A stretch of 64,000 nucleotides of DNA, taken from contig OY761536.1 of the NCBI GenBank assembly GCA_963664605.1, positions 2,046,001 through 2,110,000 of the forward strand, read 5' to 3'. Of this stretch, positions 26,559 through 34,848 are shown one piece after another. The position numbers and the translations under genes are program-made. Each line of letters opens with the position of its first letter. The stretch's first letter is position 1. Below the pieces are notes generated by a model that was not told the origin of the DNA, searched no databases, and was given only the letters and a program-made list of their open reading frames with translations. Source of the stretch: JAHOYW01 sp963664605. GTDB lineage: Bacteria > Verrucomicrobiota > Lentisphaeria > Victivallales > Victivallaceae.

Positions 26559-26587
26559 TTGACAAAGGCAATAATCAATATTAGATT
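26559..26587 (+). promoter_or_regulatory. Probable sigma-70-type promoter for pal
   Basis: TTGACA at 26559-26564 and TAGATT at 26582-26587 are spaced 17 bases apart, about 65 bases before ATG 26653. The -35 box is consensus and the -10 box is moderate. Confidence 0.55.
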
Positions 26588-26652
26588 GTATAAAATAGGC
26601 TTGTAACTTATAAATAAAATAATCATATAAAACTCAAACGGAGGAACCTTGC

Positions 26653-27210
26653 ATGAAATCATATAAATTTTTAATAGTTTCATTACTCAGCGGAATATTG
26701 CTCGCAGGAGCCGGATGTAATATGTTTGACAGTCAAATTCCTCCTAATCAAACCAAGCCTGTTGAAAGCGCCGCTCCATCTGAAGAGATAGAAACCATCA
26801 CCCCATGGACGAAAGATATTGCCACTGAGTCAATCGGAATGACTAAAGACGGCTGGCAGCCGATTAAAAATGTAACTCTTCCTACTGTTTATTTTGCTTA
26901 TGACCGTAGTGTTATCGGTTCATCTGAACGCCATAAACTGGATCAAGTGGCTAAATACTTAAGAGAAAATAAAGTGTTCGGTTTAATCGTCGAAGGGCAT
27001 TGCGATAAAAAAGGCTCTGCGGAATACAATCGGGCTCTCGGAGAACGCCGTGCTATTGCCGTAAGAGATTACCTGAAAAATGCAGGCGTAAGCGAGAACC
27101 GTATTAAAACTATGAGTTATGGGGAAGACCGCCTGATAGACAAAGGGGAAACTGAAATAGCGCATGCCAGAAATCGCCGCGCCGAATTGATTTTAGCAAG
27201 AACCCAATAG
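26653..27210 (+). CDS. pal: Peptidoglycan-associated lipoprotein (Pal/OmpA C-domain)
   Basis: Lipoprotein signal MKSYKFLIVSLLSGILLAGAGC (Cys22), a ~65-residue linker, then an OmpA-like peptidoglycan-binding domain. That domain shows VYFAYDRSVIGSSERHKLDQVA, VEGHCDKKGSAEYNRALGERRA, the conserved GERRA and the NRRAEL end. It anchors the outer membrane to peptidoglycan. In the second motif the usual TDERG reads CDKKGS, as in Pal proteins. No tolB lies next to it, which is unusual for pal. Confidence 0.92.
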   Translation: MKSYKFLIVSLLSGILLAGAGCNMFDSQIPPNQTKPVESAAPSEEIETITPWTKDIATESIGMTKDGWQPIKNVTLPTVYFAYDRSVIGSSERHKLDQVAKYLRENKVFGLIVEGHCDKKGSAEYNRALGERRAIAVRDYLKNAGVSENRIKTMSYGEDRLIDKGETEIAHARNRRAELILARTQ

Positions 27211-27217
27211 AAGTCCA

Positions 27218-27245
27218 AAGTAATTGATAAAGAATTACTTTTTCC
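27218..27245 (+). terminator. AT-rich stem-loop terminator after pal
   Basis: Arms AAGTAATT and AATTACTT with a seven-base loop are followed by TTTT. It starts a few bases after the pal stop. The stem is all but GC-free, so it may be a weak terminator. Confidence 0.5.
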
Positions 27246-27269
27246 GATAAATAACAAAGAGGTGCAATT

Positions 27270-28097
27270 ATGAAACGCCAGATGTTTGGTATTGTTGCCG
27301 GAGTCTCTGCTTTTTTTATGGCAAATGGACTGCTCGCTGGAGAGGAAACATTATTAAAATGGGACGCGGACGCGAAAGTTTTGCAAAAAGAATGGACCGG
27401 AAAAATTAACTATGAGACTGTTGATGGGAAGCTGTCCGCTGTAGTAGATAATAAATCTGGTATTACTTCCAAAAAGCTTATTCCGGTGGAAACTGGTAAA
27501 AAATATGTCCTTTCAGGAAGTTTTAAATCCCTTGGCGAATCTTTAAGCAAGGTGTATTTAGGTTTTTTATGCTATGATAAAAAGAAAAAAGCTATTCAAA
27601 CTTATCATTCCAATGTTATACTTGATTCAGGAACTGAACTTGCTCAGGAATGCAAGAAAGGTGATAAAGCGCTTGTGATTAAAGCTAATAATAAATGGAA
27701 ACCAGGATATTACGTCGCCTTTGATACCAAAGATGACTTTTCCGATTTGCCTAATCGTGCAATATCTTCTAAAATTGCTAAGGTGAGCACTAAAGATGGA
27801 AATATGGAATTAGAGCTTTCTAAGCCTTTGCACAAGGCGTATCCAGCTGGGACAAAAGTAAGAATGCATACATCGGCATGCGGCTCATATGTTTATACTG
27901 CTATTTGTGGAGCGAAGATCCCTAAGTCTGCAAAGACTTACAGTGGTACAGCTACGCTTGCTAAGCCTGGGCAAATGGGAATGCAGTACTTGCGTCCGGG
28001 AACAGCGTTTGTGAAAATTATTATCCTGCCTAATTACGGCAAGAAAAAAGATGAAAAGTTACTTTATACTGATTTGACCTTGAAAGTTACTGAATAA
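27270..28097 (+). CDS. Exported protein, paralogue of the next gene (carbohydrate-binding-module-like)
   Basis: Signal peptide MKRQMFGIVAGVSAFFMANGLLAG, then ~250 residues of beta-rich sequence. The motif VETGKKYVLSGSFKSLG ... VYLGFLCYDKKKKAI resembles the jelly-roll strands of CBM-type domains, and AYPAGTKVRMHTSACGSYVYTA and QYLRPGTAFVKIIILPNYG follow. It aligns over its whole mature length with the protein at 28180-29103. A GAGGTG ribosome site is present. It sits between two terminators, so it is probably transcribed alone. Ligand unknown. Confidence 0.65.
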   Translation: MKRQMFGIVAGVSAFFMANGLLAGEETLLKWDADAKVLQKEWTGKINYETVDGKLSAVVDNKSGITSKKLIPVETGKKYVLSGSFKSLGESLSKVYLGFLCYDKKKKAIQTYHSNVILDSGTELAQECKKGDKALVIKANNKWKPGYYVAFDTKDDFSDLPNRAISSKIAKVSTKDGNMELELSKPLHKAYPAGTKVRMHTSACGSYVYTAICGAKIPKSAKTYSGTATLAKPGQMGMQYLRPGTAFVKIIILPNYGKKKDEKLLYTDLTLKVTE

Positions 28098-28109
28098 TTT
28101 TTTAATTTT

Positions 28110-28141
28110 ATGCACTCCAATTACGGAGTGCATTTTTTTTT
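28110..28141 (+). terminator. Rho-independent terminator between the two paralogues
   Basis: Arms ATGCACTCC and GGAGTGCAT with a short AATTAC loop are followed by nine T. It is a strong terminator that separates the paralogous genes transcriptionally. Confidence 0.92.
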
Positions 28142-28179
28142 GTATTATAAACAATTAAATAGTAAAATGAGGAGGAACA

Positions 28180-29103
28180 ATGAAAAGTCAAATAACCAGA
28201 GCAGCCATAATCACTTTTGCGCTTTCTGTCACTGTTGGAATTACTTCATGTAAAGTATTCCCGGAAACAAAAAAGGAAGTTCCTGAAAAGAAAGCTGTCA
28301 AGAAGACAACTCCAGTTAAAAAAGCCGTGGCGGTTAAAAAGGAAATAAAGAAAGGAGTATCTGAAAGTGATAAGCTTCTTCAGTCAATAAACAAAGAATG
28401 GTCTGGAAAAATCAAATGTGAAGAAATCGACGGCAAACCTTGTACTGTTGTAGATAACAAAAGTCATATATTATCAAAAAAATGGACTCCGGTTAAAGCA
28501 GGAAAACAATACAATCTCTCTGGAAGTTTTAAATCTCTTGGAAAGGCTCCAAGCAAAGTATACTATGGTTTTATTTGCTATGATAGTAAAAAACGGCAAA
28601 TCAGCACATTGCATTCCAATATTATAGCAGGTTCAGCCACAAAGCTTGCTAAGGCATGCAAAAAAGGCGATAAGGTGTTAGTATTAAAAGCTAATAATAA
28701 ATGGAAAACAGGCAACTATGCCGCGGCATTTAATGTAAAAGATGATTTTTCCGATTTGCCTAACCGTGAAATCCTTTACAAAATTACAAAGGTCACTCCT
28801 GACGGAGAAAATATAAAAGTAGAGTTTGTTAAGCCTCTGGCAAAAGCGTATCCTGCCGGGACTAAGGTGAGAATGCATACTGCGTCCTACGGTTCATATA
28901 TTTATACAGCTGTTTGCGGAGCAGCTGTACCGAAATCATGGAAAACGTATAAGGGAAGTGCCGCCCTTGCCAAACCTGGACAAATGGGGTGGGAATACCT
29001 TCGTCCCGGAACAGCTTTTGTACGAGTCGTTATATTGCCTAATTACAGAAAAAAACAGGATGAAAAGCTGGCTTTCAAGGATTTAAAATTGCAGGTCAAG
29101 TAA
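28180..29103 (+). CDS. Lipoprotein paralogue of the preceding exported protein
   Basis: Lipoprotein signal MKSQITRAAIITFALSVTVGITSC (Cys24), then a ~45-residue Lys/Val/Pro linker rich in VKK and PVKKA repeats, then the same domain as the upstream gene (YNLSGSFKSLGKAPSKVYYGF, AYPAGTKVRMHTASYGSYIYTA, EYLRPGTAFVRVVILPNYR). The pair looks like a tandem duplication in which one copy is free in the periplasm and the other is lipid-anchored through a basic spacer. The GAGGAGG ribosome site is strong. Function unknown. Confidence 0.65.
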   Translation: MKSQITRAAIITFALSVTVGITSCKVFPETKKEVPEKKAVKKTTPVKKAVAVKKEIKKGVSESDKLLQSINKEWSGKIKCEEIDGKPCTVVDNKSHILSKKWTPVKAGKQYNLSGSFKSLGKAPSKVYYGFICYDSKKRQISTLHSNIIAGSATKLAKACKKGDKVLVLKANNKWKTGNYAAAFNVKDDFSDLPNREILYKITKVTPDGENIKVEFVKPLAKAYPAGTKVRMHTASYGSYIYTAVCGAAVPKSWKTYKGSAALAKPGQMGWEYLRPGTAFVRVVILPNYRKKQDEKLAFKDLKLQVK

Positions 29104-29219
29104 TCTGGTAATCAGAAATAAGCTTGTTTTTTTTATATAGATATGCGCCCTTCACGTTTTATTTTTTTATGGAGGGCGAGATTCCAGCGAGTCGTTTGTA
29201 AGATTATGATAGTGAATCT

Positions 29220-30023
29220 CTAACGGAAATAAATTTTGTTTTTGTAGGTAAGATCAATTATCGGTTTGTGTGCACCCTGCTTTTTAGTCAGGGCGTAACG
29301 CAAAACCTGAAGCGTATTTTTTATATTATCTTTTGGTATCAATACTTTGTATGCCCTTTTATTTCTTATCATTACGAAAGTTATTTTTCTCGGGTCTTCC
29401 ATGGAAATTGAACCTATTTTAAAATTCTGAAATTCATAGGCTGTTAATTTTATAAGTTTCACTGCCTGAGTCAAACCGGATATTTTCTGTCCGACACTGA
29501 TGGTTTGTAATTTTAGGCCTTTGATAACAGGCAAAGGGTATTTTAGTTCCATGCAGTATTTTCGATTCATTACTATTGAGTCTTCATCAATAACCCATTT
29601 AGCGCCAAACTTGAATAAATATGCAATAGGAACGCGTTGAATAATATCTATTTTAATGGTATCAGGTAGAACACGATACACAGAGGCGCTTTTTATATAA
29701 GAAATTTTTTCGATCTTCTTTCTGATATCAGCAATATCAATGGTGAAAAGATTATCTTCATTTAAAGTAAGTTTTAAATATTTTAAAAGGCTTGCCTTTC
29801 GTTCCGGGGACATCCCGTTAAGTTCTATTCTGCGCAGAATCAGACGGTCATTTTTAGAAAACAGGGCGCGCGAAACTCCGATGCAGGCTGCACCAATTAC
29901 AATAACAGTAAGGCAGATTATGATAAGTGCGGTAATTATTCTCAGGAATTTTTGTTTTTCCTTTGAATTTTCCGTGGTACGCTTTTTTTTATTATCAGTT
30001 TTCTTAGCCACTGTTGTTCCCAT
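29220..30023 (-). CDS. ftsQ: FtsQ/DivIB-type cell division protein
   Basis: A 267-residue bitopic membrane protein. It has a basic cytoplasmic N-tail (residues 1-27), one transmembrane helix (FLRIITALIIICLTVIVIGAACIGV), a POTRA domain (LILRRIELNGMSPERKASLLKYL, DIADIRKKIEKISYIKSASVYRVLPDTIKIDI) and the FtsQ beta domain (RVPIAYLFKFGAKWVIDEDSIVM). It bridges the divisome across the inner membrane. It stands alone, not within a dcw cluster. Confidence 0.85.
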   Translation of the reverse strand: MGTTVAKKTDNKKKRTTENSKEKQKFLRIITALIIICLTVIVIGAACIGVSRALFSKNDRLILRRIELNGMSPERKASLLKYLKLTLNEDNLFTIDIADIRKKIEKISYIKSASVYRVLPDTIKIDIIQRVPIAYLFKFGAKWVIDEDSIVMNRKYCMELKYPLPVIKGLKLQTISVGQKISGLTQAVKLIKLTAYEFQNFKIGSISMEDPRKITFVMIRNKRAYKVLIPKDNIKNTLQVLRYALTKKQGAHKPIIDLTYKNKIYFR

Positions 30024-30041
30024 ATTTTAATCATTTCATGC

Positions 30042-30070
30042 AATATAACACGATTACAATAAATTATCAA
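30042..30070 (-). promoter_or_regulatory. Sigma-70-type promoter for ftsQ
   Basis: Read on the minus strand: TTGATA (30070-30065), 17-base spacer, TATATT (30047-30042), about 20 bases before the ftsQ ATG at 30023. Both boxes differ from consensus by one base. Confidence 0.6.
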
Positions 30071-30101
30071 ATATTTTTTGAACAGCAATATAGCAGATTT
30101 T

Positions 30102-32486
30102 TTATATGCATGGGCAGTTTGTTGTTACTTCGATCTGTAAATCGCCCCCGGTAATTGGTAGAGTCTGGCCCCATGGCACTTCCTTCCCGTTGCAGATTAT
30201 GCTTGCTGCGTTCCCTTTATTGACCTTTATATGGTAAACTGTGCCACGGTATTTTCTGACCGCCTGAAAACCGTTCCAGTCATTCGGTAGGCAGGGATTC
30301 AGAACGATTCCGTCCAGGGTGACCCGGATGCCAAGGATATGGTCGAGGGCGGCGCGGAACATCCACGCGGCGGTGCCGGTCAGCCATGAATGACTGCCTT
30401 GACCGAAGGTTTCGTGTTCATCGGAAGTAGTATACTGGGCGTAAACATAGGGTTCGACCTGATAACGTTCCTGATCGAATGATATTGGAACGAGACTTTC
30501 GTACAGCTCAAGTGCTTTTTCAATCATGCCGAGTTCGCAAAGCGCCATAATTGCCCAGGTCGTAGTGTGGTTGAAAATGGAACCGTTTTCCTTTTTGCCC
30601 CACACACAGCGGGTTATCAGTCCGACGGATTCGTCAATATTATGATATGCCGGAGCAAGCAGTTTCGGCCCGAATTCCGTATCCAGCTTATCCAAAGTTG
30701 TCTGCATCAGTTTTTTGCCCCGGTCTTCGGCGACCCCGGACAGAACGGCCCAGCTTTGCGGGTTGAGGTATATTTGCCCTTCTTTGCATTCTGTGCTGCC
30801 GAGCTTGGTGCCGTCGGAACAAACCGCGCGGATGTACCATTCGCCGTCCCAGGCATGAGTGTTAAGGGCATTGTTCACGGCTGCATAGCGTTCGTCCGTG
30901 TATTTTGCTAATTCTGTATCTGGGAGATATTTATCCGCAATACCTTTGAGTAGGCGCAGGTTGTATGCATAGAACATTCCTGCCCAGATACTTTCCCCCA
31001 TGCCGTCCGCGCCGCCGACAAAATCAAGGGTGTCGTTCCAGTCGCTGCGCCCGAAAGTCGGTATTCCGCTTGTGCCAAGATTATTTTCAATAAAATTCAC
31101 GGATGCCTTCAAATGGTCAAATAAAGTTCCATTAACGCCATCATGGAACGGTGCTGGTGCGTTCAGGATGCTGCCGTCTCCGGTTTCCGCCAGATAATAC
31201 CAGACGGCGGTAATCAGCCAGAGCGGGTCATCTTTGTGCCCGGTGAACTCAGCCTCGCCAGAAATCGGATGGAAACAGTGTGCGCAAATCCCGTCGGAAC
31301 GCTGATAAGATGCCAGCAGAAGAATGCGTTTGTAAACGAGTTCAGGCTCATTGATGACCACAGATATCGTATCCTGAAGTGAATCACGGAAGCCCATTCC
31401 CCTGAAGACTCCCCAGTGGTAATATGAAGCGTTGCGGGAATTGATAAAAGTTATTTTTCCTTGATACTGGTTCCAGGTGTTGAGATAAGTGTTCATCGCT
31501 CTGGACGGAGTATCCACCTGTATGCAACTGCAATATTTCCGCCAGTATTTTTTTACTTCTTCAAGCGTTTTTTTTACCGCGTCATCGGATTTGTATTTTT
31601 CAATATAAGACGGTTTTTCCAGTTTTGCTGTTTTAGGAACAACCCCGAGCAGGATGTGGAAAATTTTTTCCTCTCCAGGTTCTAATTCCGCTTCAAGTTT
31701 TAGACATGAGATGAGATTCCCGGAGGATATGTCTTTATTCTGCAGTTTGCCGTTTTCAATACTCGAAGGATTTTTTTCATCACGGTAATTTCCTATGAAT
31801 ACTTCACGTTCCCCGGCGTATTCAACAATCGGAAGTGAAGAGTGCATGAACGCGGTTTGGTTCCAGGCTTTGTTTTCCTGTATATTTGAACTGCCTCCGG
31901 TTACCCAGTAGGTCTTGGTTGAGAAAAGGGTTTCGCTTTCCTTATCAAACCACAGGCGGTTGAAATGCTGGTCGTTCGGTTTGTTTATCAAATCGGTCAG
32001 GGCATGGCCGAGACACATCTCGGCGTAGGGGAAAATTTCAAGATTTTGTTTGGTTTTAGAGGTGTTTTTCAATGATACCCGCCAGATTTCCAAAGCGTCT
32101 TCCAAAGGAACAAAGTATGTGGCTTTGGCGTCAATATTACCGTAACCGCATTCAAAAACAGTATAGCCTAGTCCATGACGGACACGGTAGTTTTCTAAAG
32201 GTTTGGTGGTCGGTTGCCATGACAATGACCAGTAATCCCGGGTGTCCGGGTTGCGCAGGTAAATATATTTTCCCGGACGGTCATCCGGCAGTGAGTTGTA
32301 GCGCCAGCGGGTGATACGTCCGTCCTTGGGACATTTTATGTAGGAATAACCGCCCGCGTTCGCGCTCAGGAGTGACACGTAATTGCCGTTACGGTTACAA
32401 AGGTAATTTATCCACGGTCTGGGAGTGTCCGGGCTATCGATAATGAATTCTTCTGCGTTATCCGAGAAATGTCCGTATTTTTTCAT
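30102..32486 (-). CDS. GH94 glycoside phosphorylase (cellobiose-phosphorylase-like)
   Basis: A 794-residue cytoplasmic enzyme that phosphorolyses a beta-linked disaccharide to sugar-1-phosphate. It starts MKKYGHFSDNAEEFII and has DTPRPWINYL, RYNSLPDDRPGKYIYLRN, RHGLGYTVF and the catalytic GRSDWND with general acid at about D482, then HTTTWAIMALCELG and EPYVYAQYT. This is the classic GH94 layout, closest by motif to cellobiose and related phosphorylases. Chitobiose or laminaribiose activity cannot be excluded. It is divergent from an AraC regulator at 32611, a likely local activator. Confidence 0.92.
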   Translation of the reverse strand: MKKYGHFSDNAEEFIIDSPDTPRPWINYLCNRNGNYVSLLSANAGGYSYIKCPKDGRITRWRYNSLPDDRPGKYIYLRNPDTRDYWSLSWQPTTKPLENYRVRHGLGYTVFECGYGNIDAKATYFVPLEDALEIWRVSLKNTSKTKQNLEIFPYAEMCLGHALTDLINKPNDQHFNRLWFDKESETLFSTKTYWVTGGSSNIQENKAWNQTAFMHSSLPIVEYAGEREVFIGNYRDEKNPSSIENGKLQNKDISSGNLISCLKLEAELEPGEEKIFHILLGVVPKTAKLEKPSYIEKYKSDDAVKKTLEEVKKYWRKYCSCIQVDTPSRAMNTYLNTWNQYQGKITFINSRNASYYHWGVFRGMGFRDSLQDTISVVINEPELVYKRILLLASYQRSDGICAHCFHPISGEAEFTGHKDDPLWLITAVWYYLAETGDGSILNAPAPFHDGVNGTLFDHLKASVNFIENNLGTSGIPTFGRSDWNDTLDFVGGADGMGESIWAGMFYAYNLRLLKGIADKYLPDTELAKYTDERYAAVNNALNTHAWDGEWYIRAVCSDGTKLGSTECKEGQIYLNPQSWAVLSGVAEDRGKKLMQTTLDKLDTEFGPKLLAPAYHNIDESVGLITRCVWGKKENGSIFNHTTTWAIMALCELGMIEKALELYESLVPISFDQERYQVEPYVYAQYTTSDEHETFGQGSHSWLTGTAAWMFRAALDHILGIRVTLDGIVLNPCLPNDWNGFQAVRKYRGTVYHIKVNKGNAASIICNGKEVPWGQTLPITGGDLQIEVTTNCPCI

Positions 32487-32500
32487 ATTTTTGTTTTTCC

Positions 32501-32529
32501 TTGATTTTTTCGCATTCCTGAACTAAATT
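32501..32529 (+). promoter_or_regulatory. Possible sigma-70-type promoter for the AraC regulator
   Basis: TTGATT at 32501-32506 and TAAATT at 32524-32529 with a 17-base spacer lie in the divergent GH94/araC gap, about 75 bases before ATG 32611. The boxes are only moderate, and the promoter for GH94 on the other strand is not clear. Confidence 0.35.
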
Positions 32530-32610
32530 ATTCGCTCTAAATATAACCATATGCTGGAATTTATAAATGGACAATCCGGTGAACATTTTTGCATATTTCG
32601 GAGGTGCTGA

Positions 32611-33375
32611 ATGACGGCTGTACGATGCGTTTTTGCGGCGCAGATCCCTACATATCCTGAACATCCATGTGATATGCATAGTCACGCTTGCACCGAAGTA
32701 ATCTGCTATCTCGAGGGCTTCGGTTATATGATTCAAGGGCAGAAACGTTTACATTACCGGGCGGGCAGTGTGGGTATATATCAGCCCGGGATTGAACATA
32801 ATGATGTTCCTCAGAGCAATGGTTTTCAGCTTTGTATCGGAGTTAGCGGTTGTGGCGCCAAAAAACTTCCAATTGGAATATGGAGAGTCAATGAAAGCAT
32901 TAAGCAGTGTATTCAAAATATTCTCCATGAGCTTTCTAAAACAATGGAAGACAACGGCCAGGAACGGCTGGATATTCTTAGCGGATGGCTGGTGCTTGAA
33001 CTGCATAGGGTCATCGGTGGTAAAAGTGGCAAAAATAATTACCCCGGTCATGTTGATACGGTCAGGAAAATTCTTGATTCACGCTTTAATGAGCAGATTG
33101 ATTTACAGGAACTCGCCGGAAGCCTTTATATAAGCCCTGATTATCTGAGACATATTTTTAAACAGGAACTCGGTGAGTCACCTTTAAATTACCTGATAAG
33201 GAAGCGTCTTGACTCAGCATGTGAACTGTTGAGTTTAAGTGATCTGGCGGTCGGGGAGATCGCGCGTCGGGTCGGGCTTGAAAACCCCTATTATTTTTCC
33301 CGCATATTCCGTAAACGGCTTGGGATGACTCCTACCAGATACCGGAAAAAAGCGAAAACCAAAACTGTGAAATAG
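32611..33375 (+). CDS. AraC-family transcriptional regulator with cupin sensor domain
   Basis: 254 residues: an N-terminal cupin-type ligand domain (MHSHACTEVICYLEGFGYMIQG, YRAGSVGIYQPGIEHNDVP) and a C-terminal double helix-turn-helix (LQELAGSLYISPDYLRHIFKQELGESP, VGEIARRVGLENPYYFSRIFRKRLGMTP). The arrangement matches sugar-responsive AraC proteins. It starts after a GGAGGTG ribosome site. The divergent arrangement with the GH94 phosphorylase suggests that it controls that gene in response to a disaccharide. Confidence 0.92.
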   Translation: MTAVRCVFAAQIPTYPEHPCDMHSHACTEVICYLEGFGYMIQGQKRLHYRAGSVGIYQPGIEHNDVPQSNGFQLCIGVSGCGAKKLPIGIWRVNESIKQCIQNILHELSKTMEDNGQERLDILSGWLVLELHRVIGGKSGKNNYPGHVDTVRKILDSRFNEQIDLQELAGSLYISPDYLRHIFKQELGESPLNYLIRKRLDSACELLSLSDLAVGEIARRVGLENPYYFSRIFRKRLGMTPTRYRKKAKTKTVK

Positions 33376-34086
33376 ATGGAGAATAGAAATATGCTTGGTG
33401 TATTAGGGAAGTACCTTAAAGGGCAGAAATGTCATTTTTATATATATCCCAAAAAGGAAAATGACCGTGGAGAAATTGTAGTTTTAGTTCATGGCCTTAT
33501 CCGCCGCAGCTATAATATGTATCCAATGGGTAAATATTTGTGTGAAAAAGGCTTTACGGTGTATGTTTATGATTATAAAACCTCCATTAAAGGCATTGCC
33601 GCTCATGGCGCTGATTTGAGGAAATATCTGCGAAAAGTTATAGACGAAAATCCAGGAATTCCGGTTAATATCGTTACTCACAGTATGGGCGGGATATTAA
33701 CGCGTTACGCTTTGTCTGGTGATGATGAAACTCCGGTTCTGGATATCTCCCGGATAAAACGTGTTGTTATGCTTGCCCCGCCGCATGGCGGCTCCAAGGT
33801 GGCGCGCTTTTTCGTCAAATATCTGCCGTTCAGCGGAAAATGGCTTAAGCCGTTGCCTGAGTTAAGTGATGATCCAAAAGCAGAAGTCCATGCCGCTCCT
33901 TTATTTAAAGGACCTGAAATCGGGGTCGTCGCGGCAAAATATGATCGTGAGGTTGCGATAAAAGATACTTATATGCCTGGCATAAAAGAACATTTTATTA
34001 TCAAGGCGGAACATTCCTTTATGGTATATATGAAATCCACTCATGAGGCGGTACTGCGTTTTCTCTCCACCGGAACCTTCTCTTGA
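33376..34086 (+). CDS. Alpha/beta-hydrolase (lipase-like)
   Basis: Short esterase/lipase-type protein with VLVHGLIRRSYNMYPMGKYL, nucleophile elbow THSMGGIL and the conserved LAPPHGGSKVA. The last two resemble bacterial triacylglycerol-lipase-like hydrolases. No signal peptide. The frame opens directly after the AraC stop, but GGAG at 33378-33381 fits the second ATG at 33391 (MLGVLGKYLKG) better, so the true start is probably 33391. It may be coexpressed with the regulator. Substrate unknown. Confidence 0.78.
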   Translation: MENRNMLGVLGKYLKGQKCHFYIYPKKENDRGEIVVLVHGLIRRSYNMYPMGKYLCEKGFTVYVYDYKTSIKGIAAHGADLRKYLRKVIDENPGIPVNIVTHSMGGILTRYALSGDDETPVLDISRIKRVVMLAPPHGGSKVARFFVKYLPFSGKWLKPLPELSDDPKAEVHAAPLFKGPEIGVVAAKYDREVAIKDTYMPGIKEHFIIKAEHSFMVYMKSTHEAVLRFLSTGTFS

Positions 34087-34173
34087 TTTTTGCTTGTTTT
34101 TTTACTGTATTTTATACCTTGTTACTGCTTGAAAATGTTTTAAGATGAGTTATGTTAACCGGTGCTTTGTGTG

Positions 34174-34190
34174 TTGTGCCAAAAGTACAA
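34174..34190. promoter_or_regulatory. Weak palindrome upstream of rnf, possible Rex-type site
   Basis: TTGTGCCAAAAGTACAA is a 17-base pseudo-palindrome (five of six arm pairs) 33 bases before the rnfA start. Rex operators have the form TTGTG-N-CACAA. A Rex protein is encoded in this window and rnf genes are plausible redox targets, but the match is imperfect. Confidence 0.25.
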
Positions 34191-34223
34191 TAAAAAATAC
34201 ATAAAAAAACAGGGAACAGGGTT

Positions 34224-34832
34224 ATGGGTGAAGTACAGGAATACCTCCAACTTACAATCGGGGCGGTGCTGGTTTACAACTTTGTGTTGGCCAGATTCTT
34301 AGGAATATGCCCCTTTCTCGGAGTGTCAAAAAGGCTGGATACGGCGCTTGGCATGTCGGGAGCGGTAATTTTCGTGATGACATTGGCGTCATTAGCAACT
34401 TCTTTGATTTATAATTATCTTCTCAAAGAAGCTCTTACAATTAGCGGTTACTCAATAAATCTGGGTTTCCTGCAAATCTTATTGTTTATTCTGATAATCG
34501 CTTCACTGGTGCAGCTTGTTGAAATCGTTATTCAGAAAATAAGCCCGCCGCTTTACAGTGCTCTGGGAATTTATTTACCTTTGATTACGACAAATTGTGC
34601 GGTAATGGGGGTGGCTACTCTCAGCGCAAAACAGGATTACACTGTCGGCAAGGCGACGCTTTTCGGATTCTTTTCCGCGGTTGGTTTCGCTTTGGCGCTG
34701 GTGCTGTTTTCCAGTCTGCGTGAACGTCTTGAACTTTCTCAAGTGCCGAAGCCTTTCCAGGGAATGGCGATAGCTTTGATTACTGCCGGTATACTGGCGA
34801 TGGTGTTTATCGGTTTTTCCGGACTCTGTTAA
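34224..34832 (+). CDS. rnfA: Rnf complex membrane subunit RnfA
   Basis: First gene of a complete rnfABCDGE operon. About 202 residues with six predicted helices. It shows the family's N-terminal VYNFVLARFLGICPFLGVSK, the central LVEIVIQKISPPLYSALGIYLPLITTNCAVMGVA (conserved TNC metal-ligand Cys) and GFALALVLFSSLRERLE. RnfA and RnfE form the inner half-channel pair with an intramembrane iron site. Order A-B-C-D-G-E is the same as in Rhodobacter and Vibrio. Confidence 0.95.
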   Translation: MGEVQEYLQLTIGAVLVYNFVLARFLGICPFLGVSKRLDTALGMSGAVIFVMTLASLATSLIYNYLLKEALTISGYSINLGFLQILLFILIIASLVQLVEIVIQKISPPLYSALGIYLPLITTNCAVMGVATLSAKQDYTVGKATLFGFFSAVGFALALVLFSSLRERLELSQVPKPFQGMAIALITAGILAMVFIGFSGLC

Positions 34833-34848
34833 AATATAAGGAAATATA

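Noticed and set aside
26411..26683. 90-residue frame upstream of ilvE on the minus strand
   Set aside because: Very AT-rich, no ribosome site, and it overlaps both the pal promoter and the pal start.
32458..32736. 92-residue minus-strand frame across the GH94/AraC gap
   Set aside because: It overlaps the AraC start antisense and spans the promoter region. No ribosome site.
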